A DNA stretch of 28,350 nucleotides from CAZSTA01 sp964609495 [NCBI: uncultured bacterium] (lineage in GTDB: Bacteria; CAZSTA01), in the NCBI GenBank assembly GCA_964609495.1, contig CAZSTA010000024.1, positions 1-28,350 on the forward strand. The letters run 5' to 3'. Shown here one piece after another: positions 23,666-28,350 of this stretch (positions are counted from its first letter, which is position 1; every line of letters begins with the position of its first letter). The translations under genes and the position numbers were made by a program. The notes under the pieces were generated by a model. That model worked only from the letters and a program-made list of their open reading frames with translations, ran no database searches and had not been told where the DNA came from.

Positions 23666-24394
23666 CTAGGTCGTTAATATCTTGCTTAAAAATGATTTAG
23701 TTCTCTCCCCCCGAGGATTATAGAATATCTCCTCAGGTACACCCTCCTCGACTATCCTTCCCTCATCTATAAAGATCACTCGATCAGCAACCTCTTTAGC
23801 GAAGCCCATCTCATGGGTAACCACAACCATAGTCATTCCCTCTCTAGCCAGGTCCATCATAACATCTAAAACCTCCTTGATCATCTCTGGATCCAGCGCT
23901 GAGGTAGGCTCATCGAACATCATAACCTTGGGCTTCATGGCTAAGGCGCGGGCGATAGCTACTCTCTGCTGTTGACCACCTGATAACTGACCAGGGTAGG
24001 AATCAGCTTTCTCTGGGATTCCTACCTTCTCCAGCAGTTCTCTCCCGATCTTTTTCGCCTCGCTCCTGCCCCACTTTCTAACTATGATCGGAGCTAAGGT
24101 TACATTATGCAAAGCGGTCATATGAGGGAAGAGGTTGAAACTTTGGAAAACCATCCCCACTTCCTCTCGAACCTTGTTGATATTAGTTTGAGAATCGTTG
24201 AGCAAGATCCCATCCACGTGTATGGTTCCGCTATTGATCGGCTCCAGGTGGTTGATGCACCTCAGCAGGGTGGACTTCCCCGAACCGCTGGCTCCTATAA
24301 TCACCACTACCTCTCCCACCTCTATATGATTAGTCATGTCCTTCAGGACATGAAGATCTCCAAACCATTTGTTGACATTATGAAGTTCAATCAC
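23666..24394 (-). CDS. Polar amino-acid ABC transporter ATPase (GlnQ/HisP type)
   Basis: Energises an amino-acid importer at the inner-membrane face. 242 residues, GTG start overlapping the permease stop by 8 bp. Walker [10 protein letters not shown] (34-42), Q-loop [13 protein letters not shown], signature LSGGQQQR (137-144), Walker [15 protein letters not shown] and switch His194 (VVTHEMGFA) are all intact. The [15 protein letters not shown] segment is typical of the polar amino-acid subfamily. Belongs with the permease and the binding protein of the same operon. Confidence 0.96.
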   Translation of the reverse strand: MIELHNVNKWFGDLHVLKDMTNHIEVGEVVVIIGASGSGKSTLLRCINHLEPINSGTIHVDGILLNDSQTNINKVREEVGMVFQSFNLFPHMTALHNVTLAPIIVRKWGRSEAKKIGRELLEKVGIPEKADSYPGQLSGGQQQRVAIARALAMKPKVMMFDEPTSALDPEMIKEVLDVMMDLAREGMTMVVVTHEMGFAKEVADRVIFIDEGRIVEEGVPEEIFYNPRGERTKSFLSKILTT

Positions 24395-25139
24395 TGGTAG
24401 CCATCCTCCTCTCTAAATATCTAACTACTAGAGATAAGGACAGAGTCATAACTAGGTAGAAACCAGCTACGGTGAACCAAATCTCGAAGCTACGAAAGCT
24501 TCTGGTGACGATCTGTCTCCCCGTAAGAACTAGATCGGGAAGGGCAATTACCGATACCAATGAGGAATCCTTAATCAGAGAGATGAACTGCCCGGCTAAG
24601 GGAGGAAGAATCCTCTTGAAGGCTTGAGGAAGAATTATATATCTCATCGCTTGGATATAAGTCATTCCCAAGGATCTGGCCGCTTCCATCTGGCCCCGAT
24701 GTATTGATTGAATCCCAGCGCGAACGATCTCCGCTACATAGGCTCCGGAAAAGAGAGAGAGGGCTACTACTCCAGAAACAAAGCTCGATAGTTGAAGGAG
24801 CGTTCCAACGAAATAATACATAATGAGAATTTGAACTAATAAGGGAGTCCCGCGGATCAACTCGACATAGATAGTGGTTATCCCATTAAAGATGATATTC
24901 TTAGAGATGCGCCCGATTCCTGCTATCAGACCTATAATTATCCCAAAAAATATCGAGAATATAGATATCCTTAGGGTGAGCAACATAGCTTTAAATAGAA
25001 GGTCCAGGTTCGGAGGCACATCCTCCCAGTGCCATCTATATCCAATCCTCGCTAACATAACATAGAGAAAAACACCGACTGATAGAGCTAGAATTACATA
25101 TATAGAAACAGTTTTTAGATTCCACTTTTCCCAAGACAC
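24387..25139 (-). CDS. Polar amino-acid ABC transporter permease (HisM/GlnP type)
   Basis: 250 residues with an N-terminal span, a short periplasmic loop, then the five-span HisMQ core. The [14 protein letters not shown] segment and the EAA loop that docks on the ATPase ([20 protein letters not shown], then [13 protein letters not shown]) are clear. GTG start with GGAGGAATAAGC just upstream. Only one permease gene is present, so the membrane part is probably a homodimer. An intercistronic hairpin separates it from the binding-protein gene upstream. Confidence 0.95.
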   Translation of the reverse strand: MSWEKWNLKTVSIYVILALSVGVFLYVMLARIGYRWHWEDVPPNLDLLFKAMLLTLRISIFSIFFGIIIGLIAGIGRISKNIIFNGITTIYVELIRGTPLLVQILIMYYFVGTLLQLSSFVSGVVALSLFSGAYVAEIVRAGIQSIHRGQMEAARSLGMTYIQAMRYIILPQAFKRILPPLAGQFISLIKDSSLVSVIALPDLVLTGRQIVTRSFRSFEIWFTVAGFYLVMTLSLSLVVRYLERRMATSD

Positions 25140-25171
25140 GCTTATTCCTCCAAATTAGGGGATATATTAAG

Positions 25172-25199
25172 AGCAGGTCAGAAGCGACTCTGACCTGCT
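25172..25199 (-). other. Intercistronic hairpin between binding-protein and permease genes
   Basis: Perfect 11-bp stem AGCAGGTCAGA (25172-25182) with TCTGACCTGCT (25189-25199), 6-nt loop, no U-tract on the minus strand. Hairpins here commonly protect the upstream binding-protein mRNA and lower downstream expression. Confidence 0.7.
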
Positions 25200-25211
25200 G
25201 TAAATTACCTA

Positions 25212-26048
25212 CTACTCTTTTGGGACTATCTCTAGCCAAGGCATATCTATGAAATACTTCTGGAATAGCCTATCATAAGTTCCATCTACCTTTACCTCGT
25301 CGATGAATAGATCTAACCAGCGTAGGAAATCTGGATCTCCCTTGCGGATCGCGAAGCCAAAAGACTCATAAGTGAAGGGCTCTAGAATAGCAAAGGTTGT
25401 ATCCGAGTGCTCCTTGCTATATATAGCTACGAAAGGTTGATCATAGACCATCGCATCCGCTCTTCCAAAAGCTACCTCAGCGCCTGCCTCAGCCTCAGTG
25501 GTGAATCTCTTTATCTCGGCATTTGGGAGAAATTTAGTAGCCGCTAAATCTCCAGTTGTTCCCAACATAACAGATATTACCTTGCCCTTTACATTTAGAT
25601 CTTCATAGCTCTCAACATCGGCAGACCTTTCCTTATTTAATAGAAGAGATTGGCCAGTAATAAAGTAGGGCTTGGAGAAGTTCACCGCTTTGGCTCTCTC
25701 CAGAGTTCTAGTCATCCCTGACATAATTAGATCGAATTTATCGGTCACCAAAGCGGGGATGATTCCATCCCAATCGACATTGACTATCTCCAATTTGACT
25801 CCCAGCCTCTCCGCCATATATTGAGCCAACTCTATATCGAAGCCGATAAAATTCCCGTCTTTATCTAGCATCTCAAAGGGCACATAACCTGCGTTTAACC
25901 CTACCCTTATTTTCCCATCCTTTAGGATCTTCTCCAAGGTTGAGGATTTCGCTAGCTCTGGATCATCCGCTAAAGCGCTTCCTACCAGGCCAAAGATTAA
26001 GCCTAAAGTTAGGATCCCTAATATCAATCTCCTAAAAAGTCTCGTCAT
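25212..26048 (-). CDS. Polar amino-acid ABC transporter substrate-binding protein
   Basis: 278 residues of the SBP family 3. Signal peptide 1-27 with a cut after GSALA and no lipobox Cys, so probably a soluble periplasmic protein as expected in a diderm. Ligand-fold motifs: IRVGLNAGYVPFEMLDKDG, FIGFDIELAQYMAERLG, WDGIIPALVTDKFDLIMSGM with TRTLERAKAVNFSKPY, and GTTGDLAA in the second lobe. Arg118/Thr116-type residues for the amino-acid carboxylate are present in the TRTLER segment. First gene of the operon, with its own promoter. The amino acid bound cannot be read from sequence. Confidence 0.95.
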   Translation of the reverse strand: MTRLFRRLILGILTLGLIFGLVGSALADDPELAKSSTLEKILKDGKIRVGLNAGYVPFEMLDKDGNFIGFDIELAQYMAERLGVKLEIVNVDWDGIIPALVTDKFDLIMSGMTRTLERAKAVNFSKPYFITGQSLLLNKERSADVESYEDLNVKGKVISVMLGTTGDLAATKFLPNAEIKRFTTEAEAGAEVAFGRADAMVYDQPFVAIYSKEHSDTTFAILEPFTYESFGFAIRKGDPDFLRWLDLFIDEVKVDGTYDRLFQKYFIDMPWLEIVPKE

Positions 26049-26180
26049 CTTTAGTTTTATCCTCCTTTATAAATTTTGATGAGAATCCCAAGCGTCAACT
26101 AATAAAGAAATATATCACCTCCTAATATCAAATAATTAACGGGGAGAAGATAGTTCCTCACTTATCCTCTCAAAATCTCC
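26049..26180 (-). other. 130-nt leader of the ABC operon with an unused consensus Shine-Dalgarno
   Basis: Minus strand carries TTAGGAGGTGATAT near 26120-26133, a perfect ribosome site not followed by a usable start codon at normal spacing, and a second AAAGGAGG near 26065 serving the binding-protein gene. Could mark a short leader peptide or an RNA switch; no known riboswitch recognised. Confidence 0.35.
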
Positions 26181-26183
26181 ACA

Positions 26184-26212
26184 ATTATACACTATTTATC
26201 TTACCCTGTCAA
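26184..26212 (-). promoter_or_regulatory. Consensus sigma70 promoter of the amino-acid ABC operon
   Basis: Minus strand: TTGACA (26212-26207), 17-bp spacer, TATAAT (26189-26184), both perfect. The -35 overlaps the comF stop codon, so the operon starts right after comF. The leader to ATG 26048 is about 130 nt. Confidence 0.9.
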
Positions 26213-26970
26213 GTGGAAAATGGACGAGCCAAAGTGTATATGTTGACCTCAAGAGCTCCTGCCTCCAGTAGCGCAAAAGCGCACTCACTAGTCGTATGAC
26301 CAGAGGTGAAAACGTCATCTACAAGAAGAATTGAAGCTCCATTTACTTCTTGCCCTTTACCTTTCGCTACTCTAAAAGCTCCCTTCACGTTGATTCTTCT
26401 CTCTTCCGCTCCCAAGTCGATCTGGGATTTTGTATTTCTGATTCTCTGGAGGATATCACTCCTAACCTTTATGTCAACTTTCTGCCCCAATTCCTCGGCT
26501 AGTAATTCTGCCTGATTGAATCCTCTCTCCCTATATCTAGTTTTGTGGAGGGGAACAGGAACGATGAAATCGGCATCTATATAACCCCTCTCTTGAGGAA
26601 AGCTATCGGCCATAAACTTTCCTAAATCGGAACTAAGACCAACTTTACCGTTATATTTCAAAAGATGGATACAATCTTTTAAAACGCCTTCATATACTCC
26701 TGCACTGCGAGATCTTTCATAGCGAGAATCCCTATTATTTTGACATTGGGAACATATATTATCAAGTGAATCAGGAGTTAAGGGGCCTCCACATATTTTG
26801 CAGAAAGGGGTAGCTATCCTCTTAAATGAGGAAAAGCAATCAGAACAGAGGAGTTTATCTGCCTTGTATTCTAGGAATCTCCTTCTACAGATTAGACAAA
26901 CAGGAGGAAAAATAAGATCGAGTATATCGCTTATGAAACTGGATAATCCGCTTTTGATAACTTCTATCAT
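26209..26970 (-). CDS. comF: ComF-family phosphoribosyltransferase-like protein
   Basis: 253 residues. N-terminal zinc-ribbon-like part with CLIC (25-28), CSDC (42-45), CKIC (57-60) and CSQC (73-76). The PRTase-like domain follows, with DFIVPVPLHKTRYRERGFNQAELLA and the PRPP-type motif ILLVDDVFTSGHTT. ComF (GntX in E. coli) is needed for DNA uptake in competent bacteria; the molecular role is unclear. Its stop overlaps the promoter of the next operon. It follows metK across an 80-bp gap with a hairpin. Confidence 0.9.
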   Translation of the reverse strand: MIEVIKSGLSSFISDILDLIFPPVCLICRRRFLEYKADKLLCSDCFSSFKRIATPFCKICGGPLTPDSLDNICSQCQNNRDSRYERSRSAGVYEGVLKDCIHLLKYNGKVGLSSDLGKFMADSFPQERGYIDADFIVPVPLHKTRYRERGFNQAELLAEELGQKVDIKVRSDILQRIRNTKSQIDLGAEERRINVKGAFRVAKGKGQEVNGASILLVDDVFTSGHTTSECAFALLEAGALEVNIYTLARPFST

Positions 26971-26995
26971 AGTCTTTCCTCTAAAGATAGTTAAA

Positions 26996-27024
26996 TGGCT
27001 GTCAGAAGTAAGAACTGACAGCCA
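26996..27024 (-). other. Intercistronic hairpin between metK and comF
   Basis: Perfect 10-bp stem TGGCTGTCAG (26996-27005) with CTGACAGCCA (27015-27024), 9-nt loop. On the minus strand it is followed by TTTAACT, a poor U-tract. Shares the GTCAG/CTGAC core with the hairpins at 19201 and 25172. Confidence 0.65.
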
Positions 27025-27052
27025 CTTAGTATTAACCTCTATCTAGTTGATG

Positions 27053-28276
27053 CTACTCTTCATCATCATCTTTCCCACTGGGTACTAATCCTATCTCTTC
27101 GCGCAATAATTCGACTTTATCGGTGCTTTCCCAGGGAAGATCTAAATCAGGACGCCCGAAATGGCCGTAAGCCGCGACCTGCTTGTAGATAGGACGACGG
27201 AGATTCATCTCATCGATTATAGCCGCAGGACGTAGGTCGAAATAGGAGTGAATAAGATCGAGGATCCTCTCATCAGAGATATTGCCAGTTCCGAAGGTGT
27301 CTGCCGTTATCGACACTGGGTGGGCAACTCCAATAGCATAAGATATTTGAATAAGGCATTTGTCCGCTAGTCCTGCCGCTACTATATTCTTGGCTACATA
27401 TCTAGCGGCATAGTTGCCCGATCTGTCAACCTTCGTCGGGTCCTTTCCAGAGAAGCATCCTCCTCCGTGAGGAGCGCTGCCCCCATAGGTATCGACTATG
27501 ATCTTCCTCCCCGTCAGACCAGTATCCCCCATTGGGCCACCGATTACGAAGCGACCAGTGGGGTTAATTAGGATTTTGGTTTTGTTATCCAGCATCCCCT
27601 CGGGAATAATAGGAGTTATCACCTTCTTGATAATGTCCTCTTTTATCATATCTCGGTGTATCCCCGCTTTATGTTGGGCTACGACGACTATCGTATCAGC
27701 ACGAATAGGAGTATCATCTTCATACTCGATGGTCACTTGGGTCTTGCCATCGGGTCTGAGATATGGAATATCAGCCTCCTTCCTGACCTCGGCTAATCTC
27801 TTCGCTAATTTGTGAGCTAAAGAGATAGGGAGAGGCATAAGCTCAGGAGTCTCCCGACAAGCATAGCCGAACATCATCCCCTGATCTCCTGCTCCAATCC
27901 TATCGTAGCCATTCTCATCTGGTTTTCCTTGCCGGACCTCCAAGGCTTTATCTACCCCTTGAGCGATATCGGAGGATTGTTCATCTATGGAGATAAGCAC
28001 CGCACAAGTATCGCCATCGAAACCGTATTTAGCTCTTGTATAACCGATCTCCTTGACAGTTTTTCTGACGGTCGCCGGGATATCAATGTAACAAGAGGTG
28101 GTGATCTGTCCAGCCACCTGGACAAACCCAGTCGCTACTAAGGTCTCACAAGCTATCCTTCCAAAAGGATCATGTTCGTAGATAGCATCCAGGATAGCAT
28201 CTGATATTTGATCAGCCATCTTATCTGGATGTCCTTCGGTAACCGATTCAGAAGTGAATAGATGTCTCTTTACCAT
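27053..28276 (-). CDS. metK: S-adenosylmethionine synthetase (methionine adenosyltransferase)
   Basis: Makes SAM from methionine and ATP in the cytoplasm. I use ATG 28276, giving 407 residues and the standard opening [18 protein letters not shown]. The frame stays open to 28345, but that extension is unlike family members. Motifs: [30 protein letters not shown] (P-loop-like), [20 protein letters not shown] and [24 protein letters not shown] lies about 18 bases before ATG, farther than usual, with a closer AAAGAAAG. Only 74 bp upstream are visible, so a SAM riboswitch farther upstream cannot be judged. Confidence 0.97.
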   Translation of the reverse strand: MVKRHLFTSESVTEGHPDKMADQISDAILDAIYEHDPFGRIACETLVATGFVQVAGQITTSCYIDIPATVRKTVKEIGYTRAKYGFDGDTCAVLISIDEQSSDIAQGVDKALEVRQGKPDENGYDRIGAGDQGMMFGYACRETPELMPLPISLAHKLAKRLAEVRKEADIPYLRPDGKTQVTIEYEDDTPIRADTIVVVAQHKAGIHRDMIKEDIIKKVITPIIPEGMLDNKTKILINPTGRFVIGGPMGDTGLTGRKIIVDTYGGSAPHGGGCFSGKDPTKVDRSGNYAARYVAKNIVAAGLADKCLIQISYAIGVAHPVSITADTFGTGNISDERILDLIHSYFDLRPAAIIDEMNLRRPIYKQVAAYGHFGRPDLDLPWESTDKVELLREEIGLVPSGKDDDEE

Positions 28277-28350
28277 AATTCTTTCTTTTAATAACCTCCT
28301 TTTGATGAAGTCGGGAAAGAGAAAACTTAATTTTCCACTTTCCATTTTCG

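Noticed and set aside
26049-26180. Known riboswitch or T-box in the ABC operon leader
   Set aside because: No recognisable T-box, SAM or glycine riboswitch core could be found by eye.

Overview
The window looks like a chromosomal segment of an uncultured diderm (two-membrane) bacterium of moderate-to-low GC. Evidence for two membranes is a LolA-like lipoprotein carrier and a predicted outer-membrane beta-barrel. Ribosome sites are of the AGGAGGTGAT type, the promoters seen are consensus sigma70 (TTGACA, 17 bp, TATAAT), and the three tRNA genes encode CCA. I cannot fix the phylum. The mix of envelope genes with a Gfo/Idh, sugar-isomerase-like and URO-D-like cluster recalls candidate-phylum genomes, but that is an impression only.

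Layout, plus strand. 1-1552: end of an ECF transporter module (partial S component, a secreted sulfite-oxidase-fold protein, EcfT). 1553-2189: non-coding stretch with a strong promoter, a structured leader and a possible gene remnant. 2190-7522: envelope operon (CsgG/FlgO-like plus TPR protein, small secreted protein, beta-barrel, DgkA-type lipid kinase, LolA-like protein). 7607-9010: radical SAM enzyme. 9118-10768: enolase and an FtsB/DivIC-like protein. 10842-11112: tRNA-Leu(UAA), initiator tRNA-fMet and a third CAU tRNA, then a terminator. 11180-15733: tilS, hpt and ftsH, a classic trio that here is split by about 0.7 kb holding a promoter, a DUF5678-like gene and a decayed CinA-type gene. 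15792-16045: terminator and a MITE/REP-like palindromic element.

16192-20364 is the most unusual region. A ketol-acid reductoisomerase (KARI) homologue with altered active-site motifs heads a same-strand cluster with a Gfo/Idh oxidoreductase, a xylose-isomerase-like TIM-barrel enzyme and a URO-D/corrinoid-methyltransferase-like protein. No branched-chain amino-acid genes are nearby, so a role outside valine/isoleucine synthesis is plausible. A single-domain response regulator follows (20692-21060).

Layout, minus strand (21055-28276). In transcription order: metK, comF, a polar amino-acid ABC transporter (binding protein, permease, ATPase), a GNAT acetyltransferase whose 5' end appears frameshifted, a DUF2993/LmeA-like secreted protein, and a DUF62 SAM hydrolase. 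Several junctions between genes carry strong hairpins without U-tracts, three of which share a GTCAG/CTGAC core.
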